The notes under the pieces were generated by a model, which made no database searches, was not told the origin of the DNA, and saw nothing but the letters and a program-made list of their open reading frames with translations. Below are positions 36,552 to 45,546 of a stretch of DNA of 64,000 bases, piece after piece; position 1 is the stretch's first letter; the number at the start of each line of letters is the position of its first letter. The translations under genes were made by a program, and so were the position numbers. This DNA is from an uncultured bacterium (GTDB lineage Bacteria; Planctomycetota; GCA-002687715): NCBI GenBank assembly GCA_902826835.1, contig CADEGH010000002.1, positions 124,001-188,000 on the forward strand, written 5' to 3'.

Positions 36552-37550
36552 ATGAGATTCCTCGCACCTTGGCTGCTCGCGTACACGCTCTCGCGCCCGC
36601 TTCCGCCTTCGCCTTGGTTTGTGCCCGACGCCGATCTCGTGCTTCCCCTCTACCGCCCTGTCTACCCGGTGTGGAACGGTTGGGTGCGCCGGAAGCCCGA
36701 TCGCCAGGGCGATCCGCTCCCGCTCGATCCCTACGCCCGCAGTCAGTCGATACTCCTGCTCCATCCGAAGCTCGCGGAAGCCTCGGCCGAAACCCAACGC
36801 CAGGCCCTCTATCTCCACTTCGATGCCTACAACCGCGGCACCGAGTGGATCGAAACCGATCTCGTGAACGAGACCAATCGCGATCTCGCCCGCGGCCGCG
36901 TGCTTCCCTATCTCCCCGACGCCGCCCGCCGCGACGCCCTCTGCATCGCCGGCGACGAAGACGCTCACGCGCTCTTCACGCTCGATCTCCGCAAGCTCTT
37001 CGCGGCCGGTCTCACCGTGCCCGTCCCCACCGTCCTTCCCTACAGTCTCGTTCTCGACGCCCTGACTCGAGACTTGGCCCGGGCCACTCCCGACCAAATC
37101 CCCGCCGTCCGTCTCTTTTGGACGATCGCCATCGAGACGCTCATCTCGGGCTCGCTCACCAAAGTCGTCGTCGACCCCACCGTGAATCCCCTGACCCGCG
37201 AGGTCCTCGCCGACCACGCCGCCGACGAAGAGCGCCACCGTCGCTACTTCACCCAGCTCCTCGCCTGGACCATCCCCAACCTCACCGCTTCCGGCCGCGA
37301 AGCCTTCCGTCAGATCTTCCCCCCGGCCCTCTCCGCCCTGCTCTCTCCCGACCCCGCTTGGCTCGCCGCGGCCGCCACCTCCCTCAATCTCCCCGATCCC
37401 CACTCCATCGCCGCCGACCTCTGCTCCCACCCCTCACTCTCCCCCTCCCGCCACGCCGCCGCCGCCTCCCCCCTCGCCACCCTCCGCTCCCTCGGCGCCC
37501 TCTCCTCCGACCCCGACTTCACCGCCTACCACGACGCCGACCTCACCTGA
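36552..37550 (+). CDS. AurF-like diiron oxygenase
   Basis: The protein has 332 residues and is mostly helical. The diiron-ligand pattern of the p-aminobenzoate N-oxygenase (AurF) family can be traced: WIETDLVNE, GDEDAHALFTLDL (E..H), TIAIETLISGSL and HAADEERHRRYF (E..H). Members oxidise amines or carry out other O2-dependent steps; no biosynthetic neighbours point to a substrate. The C-terminal ~60 residues are rich in Ser, Pro and Leu. It converges with the FGE-fold gene 16 bp away. The start is set by a Shine-Dalgarno. Confidence 0.65.
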   Translation: MRFLAPWLLAYTLSRPLPPSPWFVPDADLVLPLYRPVYPVWNGWVRRKPDRQGDPLPLDPYARSQSILLLHPKLAEASAETQRQALYLHFDAYNRGTEWIETDLVNETNRDLARGRVLPYLPDAARRDALCIAGDEDAHALFTLDLRKLFAAGLTVPVPTVLPYSLVLDALTRDLARATPDQIPAVRLFWTIAIETLISGSLTKVVVDPTVNPLTREVLADHAADEERHRRYFTQLLAWTIPNLTASGREAFRQIFPPALSALLSPDPAWLAAAATSLNLPDPHSIAADLCSHPSLSPSRHAAAASPLATLRSLGALSSDPDFTAYHDADLT

Positions 37551-37566
37551 TGCGAGCACGTGAACA

Positions 37567-38445
37567 TCATCCCTCGGCGATGCGAAAACCGAGTTCGTCA
37601 TCCACTTCGGACGGAAATCCGTCGTAGTCGCGATAGGCCGCTCGAACGGCAGCCGCGAGGCTGAACCATGACCCTCCCCTTACGACGTGCCATTCGCCGT
37701 CCGCAGCGGGTCTAGGGTCCGTGACGCTGTTCGGCGCATACTCGGCGGGCATCTGCCCACAGCGGTCCTCGCAGGTCTCCCAGACGTTTCCCAGCATGTC
37801 GTACAGGCCCCACGCATTGGGCGCCAATTGCTTCACAGGGTGTGTCCCTCCCCATTGCTCGTCGTCGTGGTCACGAGCCGACCACTTCGACAGGTCGTGC
37901 CCCCGATCACCCAACTCGAAGTTCAGTCCCGCATTCCCCGAATACCAGGCAATTTCGTCCAATCGTGGCGCGTTGCAATTCCCTTCGATCACGATATCGC
38001 CCACATAGGTCGCCGAAGTCGTGCCAGCGCGGCATGCATACTCCCATTCGGCTTCGTTCGGAAGGCGCCAGCGGGAATTCGGGAAGAGCGCGCGCAGACC
38101 CTGCAGGAACTCCATGGCAACGGTGTACCGGGCCCGATCCACCGGCCGGTCATCCGACTTGAACCGGCTGGGATTCGAGCCCGTGACCGCTTCCAAATGG
38201 GCTTGCGTTACCGGGGTATCACCCAGCCAAAAGCCTCGTGTCAGATGCACGATCCGGGCCTTTTCCTCCCACGGCTGATGCCCCGCTTCGTGCTTTGGCG
38301 AACCTTGGACAAAAGTCCCGGGCGGGATCCATCTCATCCTCTGGACCACCCCCATCACCTCCAGATCGGCAAACAACCCGAACCGGTCCTCCCCATACGC
38401 CACCGCCCACGAAGGAACCTCAAAAACAGACATGGTGCCATTCAT
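37567..38445 (-). CDS. FGE-fold (SUMF1-like) protein lacking the catalytic cysteines, last gene of conflict-system operon
   Basis: The protein has 292 residues. The FGE-sulfatase/C-type-lectin-like fold shows VQRMRWIPPGTFVQGSP, FWLGDTPVTQAHLEAVTG, WRLPNEAEWEYACRAGT, GLYDMLGNVWE, VVRGGSWFS and LGFRIAEG. True formylglycine-generating enzymes have two Cys just after GGSF; here the segment reads SWFSLAAAVRAAYR, so oxygenase activity is unlikely and a binding role is more probable. It shares a short N-terminal block with the FGE part of the upstream gene (DLEV.GVVQRMRWIPPG). A minus-strand SD at 38452-38458 fixes the ATG. The gap to the upstream stop is 49 bp. Confidence 0.85.
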   Translation of the reverse strand: MNGTMSVFEVPSWAVAYGEDRFGLFADLEVMGVVQRMRWIPPGTFVQGSPKHEAGHQPWEEKARIVHLTRGFWLGDTPVTQAHLEAVTGSNPSRFKSDDRPVDRARYTVAMEFLQGLRALFPNSRWRLPNEAEWEYACRAGTTSATYVGDIVIEGNCNAPRLDEIAWYSGNAGLNFELGDRGHDLSKWSARDHDDEQWGGTHPVKQLAPNAWGLYDMLGNVWETCEDRCGQMPAEYAPNSVTDPRPAADGEWHVVRGGSWFSLAAAVRAAYRDYDGFPSEVDDELGFRIAEG

Positions 38446-38451
38446 TCGATA

Positions 38452-38458
38452 CCCTCCC
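38452..38458 (-). promoter_or_regulatory. Shine-Dalgarno (GGGAGGG) deciding the start of the last FGE-fold gene
   Basis: A strong purine-rich site on the minus strand, 6 nt before the ATG at 38445. It picks that ATG over one four codons later and over longer frames. Confidence 0.6.
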
Positions 38459-38494
38459 GAGGAAGGCGGAACGGAATACGAGGACCTGGGTGAA

Positions 38495-41116
38495 TCACGT
38501 CGCTTGGTCCCACTCGCTGAGCCCCTCGGCGAGCCGGAACCCCAGATGATCGGAGCTGAAGTTCCAGTCGGCAACGCTGCGAGCCGCGGATCTCACCGAG
38601 CGGGCGTTCGAAAACCACGACCCACCACGGACAATCATCTTGTCCCCGATCGACGCTGCATTCGCATTACCGACATTCGACGCCGGATAATTCCGCGGAG
38701 GACCCGGAGTGCGGTCTTGGCAGAACTCCCAGACGTTTCCCAACATGTCATAGAGCCCCCATCCATTCGGCTCCTTTCGTTTGACCGGGTGGGTCCCGCC
38801 ATATTCGTATTGGTCGTGGTGCCTCTCAGCCCGATCCGCCAGCCTCGACCCCTTGCTGCCGAGCTCGAAGTTCACGCCGGCATTTCCCCCGTACCACGCA
38901 ATACGATCAAGAACAGGAGCGTGCTTCGCGCCCTTGATTTCCAGGTCGCCGACGTAAGTCGCCATCGTCGTACCGGCGCGGCACGCATACTCCCACTCCG
39001 CCTCACTCGGTAAGCGGGCGTGGAATGCGGTCGCATTTTTCCTCACGTTCGCGACAAATATCTCCACGGTTTCGAAGCCCACTCGCTCCACCGGTCGATC
39101 ATCCGATTTGAACCGGCTCGGATTCGACTTCATTATCACCCCAAAAAGCTCCTGGGTAACCGCCGTTTCTCCCAACCAATAGCCCGCGGATAGAATCACT
39201 CGGCGTTGCGGGCCTTCGTAATCACTTCGTCCCGCTTCCACCTCCGGGGACCCTTGAACGTAACTCCCGGGCGGGATCCATCTCATCCTTTGCACCACCC
39301 CCCTCACCTCGAGATCCGCCCACATACCATACCGATCTCTCCCCGCCGAAACCGCCCACTCCGGCTTCGGCAATGCACGAAAGGCCATTTCCTCGAGGTC
39401 GGTGGAAACAACAATCTTCGCGGATTCGGCTCGATGCGGAATCCGTGTCGGTGCCTGCGCAATGTCCAGTCGTAGCGGAGGCAAATCGTCGCGCAGCACG
39501 CGAACCAGGGTGCCATGGCCCGATAGGAAGCCGAGCGGATGAGTTCGATTCGATTGCCGTCCGATTTGCCACTGGCCATGAAGCTCGCAGACCGACAAGA
39601 TCGAAACCCGGTCGCTCAGCGTGGCCGCCGCAATGGGGAGCATGATACTCGCAGGCATGGATACGTGGGATTGGCCTTGGTGTGCCAACTCCCAGAGTTC
39701 GCGTAGCGCGATTTGGCAGCCCGGTGATCTCCAAAGCCCCTCACCCGCCCAGTCGTTCATCCGGCGGATGAAGGCCAAGACATCCGATCGCTGACAGTCG
39801 GTGGTCTTCTCCAGATTCTCGTGGAGATCCCGAAAGAAGGCCTCGGCTCGAACGACTTCATCTCCTCGAAGCCAATCCGGACTGAGAGCCGCGAGTTCCA
39901 GCACTTCTCGGTGCCAAATTTCGGGAGGCAACGAGCGCCGCCATTCACGCAGGAGATCCACGCAAGCACGCTCCATCGTGCCGAGCTCGCGGTCGCTCGC
40001 CGGGACAAAGCGCTGGCGCTCCTTCTTGGCCCAGTTCTCATCCAAAGTGCCCGCAGTTTCGAACACGCCTCGCATTAAAGGACTGTTCCAGGCATCCAGC
40101 TCCGTCCCGACATCGGCCCCGGACAGGGACAACAACAGCCTCACCTCGCGCAGAAGGCCGGGCTCAATCCGCCCCGCCAGCGAGAGAAGGCTCAACAGTT
40201 CATGGGCCAAATCCCAAGGCTTCGAGTGATACCGGTTGCCAGGTGCGGTAAGCTCTGGCTCCCAAGGAGCAGCATTCCAGAGGGTCGCGAGCGAGGAGAA
40301 CCACCTCCGTGAAGGAACAGGAACCAACGCACGAAGTGTCCGTCCCTTTGCGCACAGGGCACGTCCGAGCTCTCGCCAGCCGTCGCGATACTCCCTCGTT
40401 CGATAGTGACCAAGATCGCTCAGCGCCAGGATGGGACTCCCGTGGCCCGTGTTGTCGAGAATTTGCTCAAGATTGTGCTCGCCGGGAATCGCGTCGATCG
40501 GCTCGACATGCAGCCCACGACGCCCGCGAGCTCGCTGCAGCTGCGCCAACAACGAGACCTGATCGACCCGCACCGGAGCGAGCCTCAGGTTGACATCGAG
40601 GAGAACCGCCGCCTTCGACGTCCAAGCCCGGCGCGAGCGGCGGGGGATACGCCTGAAGGGTCGTCCATTGCTGATCCGCCGAATCAAAGCCCCCGCGTGC
40701 AGACCGTGACTCGGCCTCTCTTCGCGTAGCCACTCGTCGATCACACGGGAGATCCGCGAACGGGTCGATAGTAGTGGGGACACGGGAAACGGCCGTTGAT
40801 CCGCCGGAAGCGTGGGGGCTATGGGGGGAGGCGCCGGGGCTCTCGACACGGAATTCGGGACAGAAAGCGGCGTCCGACTCACGAAATTGGTGGCGCGCCA
40901 GTAGAGACGTGTTTCGGGCGCCCTAGGTCCATCCGGCGCCCGAAGTGGGGGGTTCCTTCCCAGGGGCGGCGCAGCCGAGACGGACGGCCCCGATACCGGA
41001 GCCAAGTGCCAAGGCTGCAGGTCGATTCCACCGAGCGCCACCGCGAGCTCGAGGTGGTCGATGCCTATTGCCTGTACGACCCTGATCAGGTCTCCGAGCC
41101 AAACGCGGCCACTCAT
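38495..41116 (-). CDS. Degenerate vWA-like / FGE-fold fusion protein of a MoxR-kinase conflict system
   Basis: The protein has 873 residues. The first ~30 residues may be a small effector-associated adaptor (LGDLIRVVQAIGIDHLELAVALGGI); a Pro/Arg-rich linker follows to about 165. Residues ~165-290 resemble a degenerate vWA domain: AAVLLDVNLRLAP, ILALSDLGHYRT, GWRELGRALCAKGRTLRALVPVP. A helical middle (~290-600) precedes an FGE fold (~620-870) with GVVQRMRWIPPGSYVQG, YWLGETAVTQELFG, ARLPSEAEWEYACRAGT, VRGGSWFSNARSVRSAAR and LGFRLAEG. The catalytic Cys pair is absent. It resembles SAV_2336-type proteins found beside MoxR ATPases. The start overlaps the MoxR gene stop (ATGA). Confidence 0.7.
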   Translation of the reverse strand: MSGRVWLGDLIRVVQAIGIDHLELAVALGGIDLQPWHLAPVSGPSVSAAPPLGRNPPLRAPDGPRAPETRLYWRATNFVSRTPLSVPNSVSRAPAPPPIAPTLPADQRPFPVSPLLSTRSRISRVIDEWLREERPSHGLHAGALIRRISNGRPFRRIPRRSRRAWTSKAAVLLDVNLRLAPVRVDQVSLLAQLQRARGRRGLHVEPIDAIPGEHNLEQILDNTGHGSPILALSDLGHYRTREYRDGWRELGRALCAKGRTLRALVPVPSRRWFSSLATLWNAAPWEPELTAPGNRYHSKPWDLAHELLSLLSLAGRIEPGLLREVRLLLSLSGADVGTELDAWNSPLMRGVFETAGTLDENWAKKERQRFVPASDRELGTMERACVDLLREWRRSLPPEIWHREVLELAALSPDWLRGDEVVRAEAFFRDLHENLEKTTDCQRSDVLAFIRRMNDWAGEGLWRSPGCQIALRELWELAHQGQSHVSMPASIMLPIAAATLSDRVSILSVCELHGQWQIGRQSNRTHPLGFLSGHGTLVRVLRDDLPPLRLDIAQAPTRIPHRAESAKIVVSTDLEEMAFRALPKPEWAVSAGRDRYGMWADLEVRGVVQRMRWIPPGSYVQGSPEVEAGRSDYEGPQRRVILSAGYWLGETAVTQELFGVIMKSNPSRFKSDDRPVERVGFETVEIFVANVRKNATAFHARLPSEAEWEYACRAGTTMATYVGDLEIKGAKHAPVLDRIAWYGGNAGVNFELGSKGSRLADRAERHHDQYEYGGTHPVKRKEPNGWGLYDMLGNVWEFCQDRTPGPPRNYPASNVGNANAASIGDKMIVRGGSWFSNARSVRSAARSVADWNFSSDHLGFRLAEGLSEWDQAT

Positions 41117-42066
41117 GCTCGTTGATGTTTCTGGAATGCAATCTGCCGAATAGACTCCAGCAGCTCGCCCCGCAGTTGGTCGTCACGCGGAGCCAAGGCG
41201 CATAGCGCGTGAACCGCGTCCAAGAACTCCGCCTGGCCCGGCGGACGCTGGCCCGGTTTCTTGGCCGCCTCCTGGCGTTCGGCGCGGAAGCACTCGAGGA
41301 TCTGATGCAAGACTGCATTGTCGCATCGCCCCCGTGCGTGCGCACTCCCACGTTTGAGCAATTCTTCGTCCTCGGGGGGCTCCATCTTTAAGACCATGCA
41401 TCGGCGGACAAATGCATCGGGAAGAGCTCGTTCGTCATTGGTGGTGATCATCACCAGCAACGGAGCCACTTCATGCCTGGGAACTTCGGTGACGCGCGGG
41501 ACGACGAATCGTCGACTGCCCAAGGCCTCCAGCAGGGCGTTGGGAACCGCGCTCTCGGCTTTATCGATTTCATCCAAAAGGACCACCAAGCCATTGCCCG
41601 GTTTTCCGTCGCCCCGCAGAAAGGGGCAGCGATCCGAGCTGTCGACAAATGTCGAATGATCGGCTGCCGACCGCCAGTTCAGCGCCCACCACAAAATCCC
41701 AGGGCGCGTGAACTTCGCTTCATTCAGAATTTCCGCCCGCTGGACGGCAGCTTCGGGTCCAAGAATTCCCAAGGCTTGCGCCGTGGCCAGGCGTGCCACT
41801 GCGTCGAATTGGTAGAGCAAATCGTCGGCCTCCGTCTTCGCCGTGAGTGTCGTGGATACGAACGCCGCATCGCGCACACGAGCCGTGGCTCTCGCCAACT
41901 CCGATTTTCCGACCCCGGGATCCCCCTGAACAAGCAGCGGCCGACCCGCGGCAACCGCGATATTGATCGCCTGAACGTGGGTTGGGTCGAAACGAAACTC
42001 GAAGATCTCCCTCTCCTGATCGAGTTCGGTTTCCTTGCAGTCGTAGGGTAAGAATGGGTCGTTCAT
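41113..42066 (-). CDS. MoxR-type AAA+ ATPase
   Basis: The protein has 317 residues. It shows Walker A GDPGVGKSELA, Walker B LVVLLDEIDKAE, sensor 1 MITTNDERALPDAF and an arginine finger region FVRRC. The loop between the Walker motifs is long, as in MoxR proteins. MoxR ATPases remodel partners through vWA-domain proteins; the vWA-like fusion gene that overlaps its stop is the obvious partner. Its ATG overlaps the upstream stop as ATGA, so it is translated in step with both neighbours. Confidence 0.88.
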   Translation of the reverse strand: MNDPFLPYDCKETELDQEREIFEFRFDPTHVQAINIAVAAGRPLLVQGDPGVGKSELARATARVRDAAFVSTTLTAKTEADDLLYQFDAVARLATAQALGILGPEAAVQRAEILNEAKFTRPGILWWALNWRSAADHSTFVDSSDRCPFLRGDGKPGNGLVVLLDEIDKAESAVPNALLEALGSRRFVVPRVTEVPRHEVAPLLVMITTNDERALPDAFVRRCMVLKMEPPEDEELLKRGSAHARGRCDNAVLHQILECFRAERQEAAKKPGQRPPGQAEFLDAVHALCALAPRDDQLRGELLESIRQIAFQKHQRA

Positions 42067-43022
42067 AATTCTCGGTCTTCCGCTTCCGCAAACCAGTCCC
42101 AAAGTTCACAGATGTCCCCAGCTTCCGGAGCCAAACGGCTCCCTAAGTCGTGGGACTGAGTATAAGCCGCAAAAATGATGTAGGGCCAGATTTTGTCCAA
42201 TTGGACCTTCAATTGCGTCAAATCGGTGGTCTTGTCCACGATGACGATCGGGGCGGATTGGAACGCTCCATCCAGTGGACTCGGACGGCTTCGTCGCTCG
42301 AACTCTCCGAGCACGATCGTCTCCAACTCCTCGATTCGTCGACGGAGCTCGTGCTCCTCGGGTCGATTCCAGGCTGAGCTGTCGGCCAAGAACTGCGAAC
42401 ATCGCGTGGCGAGGAATCTCAGAACGTCGTAGCGCAACCACTCATTGCCACGACTGATTCCACCTTCGGGCCTGAGTGGAATCGCTTCCGCATCGACCGG
42501 CTCGCGAATCCCCACGGTCCCGTGCCGATTGGAGATCGTCAGTCGCAGAACATCACGCCTCAGGAGAGCCATCAGCATCGCGACGTGCAACCCAATCCTG
42601 ACTTCCTTCAAATCACTGGGGGCAATCTCCGGTCGACCGGTGTCGATTGCACGATGGAGCCTGGCCAGGTCTTCCCGGTAGGCGCGGCAAGCAAGCAACG
42701 GCAGGAGTTCGGACAAGAATTCTCGGAGCTTCAATATAGTCGATGAAGGCATCGGCCGGGTACGCCGCAAGAAGCTACCGACATGGCGAGCGAACCCGAT
42801 CACTATGGGAATCGGTTGATCACTCAATCGAGTCAGTAATCCCGCGGCTTGCTCCACCCCTTCCGGTGGATCAGTGTCTTCGAAACACCTCCACAGTAGT
42901 CGAGTCAGAGTGCTATCACTCCGGAGGAGCTTGAGGCAAAAGTCCCGCTTGGAATCAAGCCAGCGCGGGAGGGTTTGCCAGAACCTGTCCATCGTCGATT
43001 CGTTGACCAATTTGCCTTCCAT
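42063..43022 (-). CDS. Unknown helical protein of the kinase-MoxR operon
   Basis: The protein has 319 residues from ATG; a TTG two codons earlier overlaps the kinase stop and is also possible. I recognise no family. It is rich in Leu, Arg and Glu with long predicted helices. It ends with a more conserved-looking stretch (APIVIVDKTTDLTQLKVQLDK, then IWPYIIFAAYTQS). Its fixed position between the kinase and the MoxR ATPase, with overlapping or abutting ends, suggests it is the middle component of a ternary MoxR/vWA conflict system, equivalent to the poorly conserved associated proteins of such loci. Confidence 0.6.
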   Translation of the reverse strand: MEGKLVNESTMDRFWQTLPRWLDSKRDFCLKLLRSDSTLTRLLWRCFEDTDPPEGVEQAAGLLTRLSDQPIPIVIGFARHVGSFLRRTRPMPSSTILKLREFLSELLPLLACRAYREDLARLHRAIDTGRPEIAPSDLKEVRIGLHVAMLMALLRRDVLRLTISNRHGTVGIREPVDAEAIPLRPEGGISRGNEWLRYDVLRFLATRCSQFLADSSAWNRPEEHELRRRIEELETIVLGEFERRSRPSPLDGAFQSAPIVIVDKTTDLTQLKVQLDKIWPYIIFAAYTQSHDLGSRLAPEAGDICELWDWFAEAEDREL

Positions 43023-43024
43023 GC

Positions 43025-43990
43025 TCAAGATATGAGGGCTTGCTGGACCTCGTCAATCGTGTGTTCAAAGCTGCCGATTTCCGAACTGGCCTTCAAGATT
43101 TTCCGAAGATGTCGGTACGGGCCCAGGTTGACTCGACGGGCCTTTGATCCCATCGGAGCCACGTCCCGATCGAGCTGAAACGCGGACCGAAGGACTCTGC
43201 ACAGGGCTTTGAGATCCGCGGAATACTCGAATTTTGCCAAGTCCTCTTTGGGATAGTAGGTCTCCGTGCCGAGACGGCCGGAGCCGGCCTTGCGTGATAG
43301 ACCGTAGTCGGTGAGCCGTGGCCTGCCGCCCGACACCAAGATGTTCTTGGGTGCGATATCGCCGTGAACGAAGCCATGCGAGTGGAGAAGTCGGAGGGCC
43401 TCCACGACCGGAGCGACCAAAGCTGCCACTTCGTCCGGACCCCGGTCCTGCGCATGGACAAAAGTGCACAAGTCCGTCGCCTCGACCAGCAACGGCATCG
43501 CGTACCAGCCGTAGCGACGACCTTCGGCCTCGAACTTGCCCGAGCCGTGGATTTGGAGCAATGCGGAGTGCTCGATAACTTCCGGACGAAACTTCCAGAC
43601 GATCCACTCTTCGTTGGCGAAAGCTTCGTAGTCGGCAGCACGGTCGATGGGCTGGATCTTGATCGCAAAAGCCGCTCGATCGGGCCGCTCGGCGGCGAAG
43701 ACCCAGCCGAAGCTTCCAGCCCGAATGTAGTCGAGCAGGTCGAGATCGCCGTATTTCGCCCGAGTGACTTCGAGCGGAGGAAGCAATGGCGGTTGAGAGT
43801 TCGCGAATGCGAGAGCCACCGAGCTACGCACCCCGGAAGCGACCGCGTCGTCCGGCTCCTCCACGTCGACCTTCCCCCCGTCGGAGACCACATCCCGGAT
43901 GAAGTTCCAGTGCTCCGCGCTACCCTCACGATCGGGGCGAAGCTCTTGGACCCATCGCTCGATTTTGGACTCTTGGTCGCTTGTCAACAC
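43025..43990 (-). CDS. Ser/Thr protein kinase (Hanks type), first gene of conflict-system operon
   Basis: The protein has 321 residues from a GTG start. An unrecognised N-terminal ~80 residues precede a compact kinase domain: a glycine loop IRAGSFGWVFAAE, the ATP lysine in AFAIKIQP, the catalytic loop FVHGDIAPKNIL (HGD in place of HRD), and DYGLSRK as the DFG equivalent. There is no transmembrane helix or sensor domain, so it is cytoplasmic. It probably phosphorylates a component of its own operon. It heads the minus-strand unit and diverges from the sigma factor gene. Confidence 0.85.
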   Translation of the reverse strand: MLTSDQESKIERWVQELRPDREGSAEHWNFIRDVVSDGGKVDVEEPDDAVASGVRSSVALAFANSQPPLLPPLEVTRAKYGDLDLLDYIRAGSFGWVFAAERPDRAAFAIKIQPIDRAADYEAFANEEWIVWKFRPEVIEHSALLQIHGSGKFEAEGRRYGWYAMPLLVEATDLCTFVHAQDRGPDEVAALVAPVVEALRLLHSHGFVHGDIAPKNILVSGGRPRLTDYGLSRKAGSGRLGTETYYPKEDLAKFEYSADLKALCRVLRSAFQLDRDVAPMGSKARRVNLGPYRHLRKILKASSEIGSFEHTIDEVQQALIS

Positions 43991-44102
43991 CCCGGACGGT
44001 CTCCGAGGGTGAGTTTAGACTACCCTATGGAAATTTTGCAACTCCCGTCATCGTCCGGCCAAGACTACGAGGGGCGCGGGAAAGCCCCCGGAGAACACGA
44101 CC
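43991..44102. promoter_or_regulatory. Divergent promoter region between kinase operon and sigma factor
   Basis: This is the only gap in the conflict locus that can hold promoters for both directions (112 bp). I could not pick out convincing -35/-10 boxes. A ggag at 44090-44093 probably serves the TTG start of the sigma factor. Confidence 0.45.
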
Positions 44103-44780
44103 TTGACGTACGATGACGCAAAAGAGGCCCTCCTTGAGAACCTGGTGGCGAAGCTCAGGGCTACGCTCACGAAGGAAGAGCATGCCAACGTCATGGCAAG
44201 CCTATGGTCGGCTGTGGAAGGTAGGATCCTGGCTCAGATAGCCGTCCTCTGCCGTAGCGATAGCGAAGCGAGGAGCCAGATCGAGGGTGAGGTAGCAGCT
44301 CGTCTGGGTTCAATCTTGCCCAAATGGACACCATCCAAGGGACCGGTTGAGGCCTACTGCGCCGGCGTGGTCAAGAATGTCTGGCGCGAGTACCGACGGA
44401 GCCAAGCAATGGCTCCGCGGGAACAGGCCCCCAGTTGCCATTCCGCGGAAGAAGGTGAGGAGCTGGACCTCATGTCCTTTGTCCATAGCCTTGATCAAAC
44501 GCCCAGTCGTCGCGCCTCCCGCGCAGAAACTGTCGCACGCCTCCGCGAGTCCATTTCCAAGACCACCCCGAGAGTCAAGGAGGTGCTTGAGGCGATGCTG
44601 ACGGGCATGTCGCAAGCGGAAGTCGGTCGCGCGCTCGGAATTGAGCCATCGGAGGTCTCCCGCCGCGTCGAGCGCGCACGAGGAGAACTGCGCACTCTCA
44701 TGGGCGGATCATCCCGAAACGAGATCCCAGGGCATTCCTCTCGACCGGAAGACTCCACCGCCCTTCGGTCGCGTTGTTAG
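44103..44780 (+). CDS. ECF-like sigma-70 family factor
   Basis: The protein has 225 residues from a TTG start with a ggag site 9 nt upstream. Region 2-like residues (~75-100, GPVEAYCAGVVKNVWREYRR) are followed by a clear region 4 helix-turn-helix (~155-200: TTPRVKEVLEAMLTGMSQAEVGRALGIEPSEVSRRVERAR). Placed back to back with the kinase-MoxR-FGE operon, it is likely to control that operon, as sigma factors often do for signalling loci in these bacteria. The 3' end overlaps the next minus-strand gene by four bases. Confidence 0.75.
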   Translation: MTYDDAKEALLENLVAKLRATLTKEEHANVMASLWSAVEGRILAQIAVLCRSDSEARSQIEGEVAARLGSILPKWTPSKGPVEAYCAGVVKNVWREYRRSQAMAPREQAPSCHSAEEGEELDLMSFVHSLDQTPSRRASRAETVARLRESISKTTPRVKEVLEAMLTGMSQAEVGRALGIEPSEVSRRVERARGELRTLMGGSSRNEIPGHSSRPEDSTALRSRC

Positions 44781-45358
44781 TGCCGATGGGCCTTGATGGC
44801 TGCGGCGGACACCGGGCCGTCCTCGGTCGCGAGCGTGCCTTGTTCACAATGGGCACACCACTGGACGCTCACGTGAATGGGCGACTCGCCGGAAGGCGAA
44901 CGTCCGGGGACGGAACCCTCGGGAGAACTCGCGAGAAAGAGCTGCGCGAATTGCTGCAGTGCGTCGGCGTCGCTCACGGATGCGCCGCGCTCGGCGCCCA
45001 ATTTCTTCTTGGCCTTGAGCCAGACGATGAGACGGAGGGAGATGAGCGCCTCCCCTACCTCGATGAGCTCGCGGGCACTGCGTCGCGGGAGATCGAGGCG
45101 CTTGACGGCGTAGTCGACGGCGGTCGGAAAGCCCAGGAGTTGGGACTCGCGTCGCTCCTCCATGTCCCACAGGTAATAAGCGAGGATGCGATGGCCGACC
45201 TCGGTGTGGCGCTTGGAGGCACGGAGCAGACGGTCTTTGTCCTGCACCGGGAGGCCGGGCTCGAGGCGGACGGTGCGCCCCGTTTCGTCGTCGACGAGGT
45301 CGATCGCTCGGGCCACCCAACCTGTCGCAACGCCGATCGTGTCGCTGCCGAAGTCCAT
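44777..45358 (-). pseudogene. Shortened HNH-family (DUF222-like) gene, central part missing
   Basis: The frame has 193 codons. The N-terminal half (VGHRILAYYLWDMEER, LDLPRRSARELIEVGEAL) matches the leading part of long HNH endonuclease-associated proteins common in Planctomycetes and Actinobacteria. After LISLRLI the sequence jumps to a segment typical of the region before the HNH motif (PIHVSVQWCAHCEQG), and the HNH nuclease itself is absent. The family is usually ~400 residues. I take it as an internally deleted, probably inactive remnant. The frame is intact, so a small expressed product cannot be excluded. Confidence 0.5.
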
Positions 45359-45546
45359 GCGTCCGCCCCTTTCCCGCTCCGCCGAAGGACCACCACGTCA
45401 CTCGGCCTCGCGGACGTCCGCCATTGTCGTGCAGGGGGGAGACACTCGGATCGGGTGCCCTAAGGAATGCAGAAGGCTCTCCTTGCAGTCTTTGGGCACG
45501 CCACAACTTGTGACGACGCACAGGAGGGCAGTCTCACATTTCCTTT

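Noticed and set aside
37567..41116. FGE proteins as active formylglycine-generating enzymes
   Set aside because: The active-site Cys pair is missing in both and no sulfatase gene is in the window.
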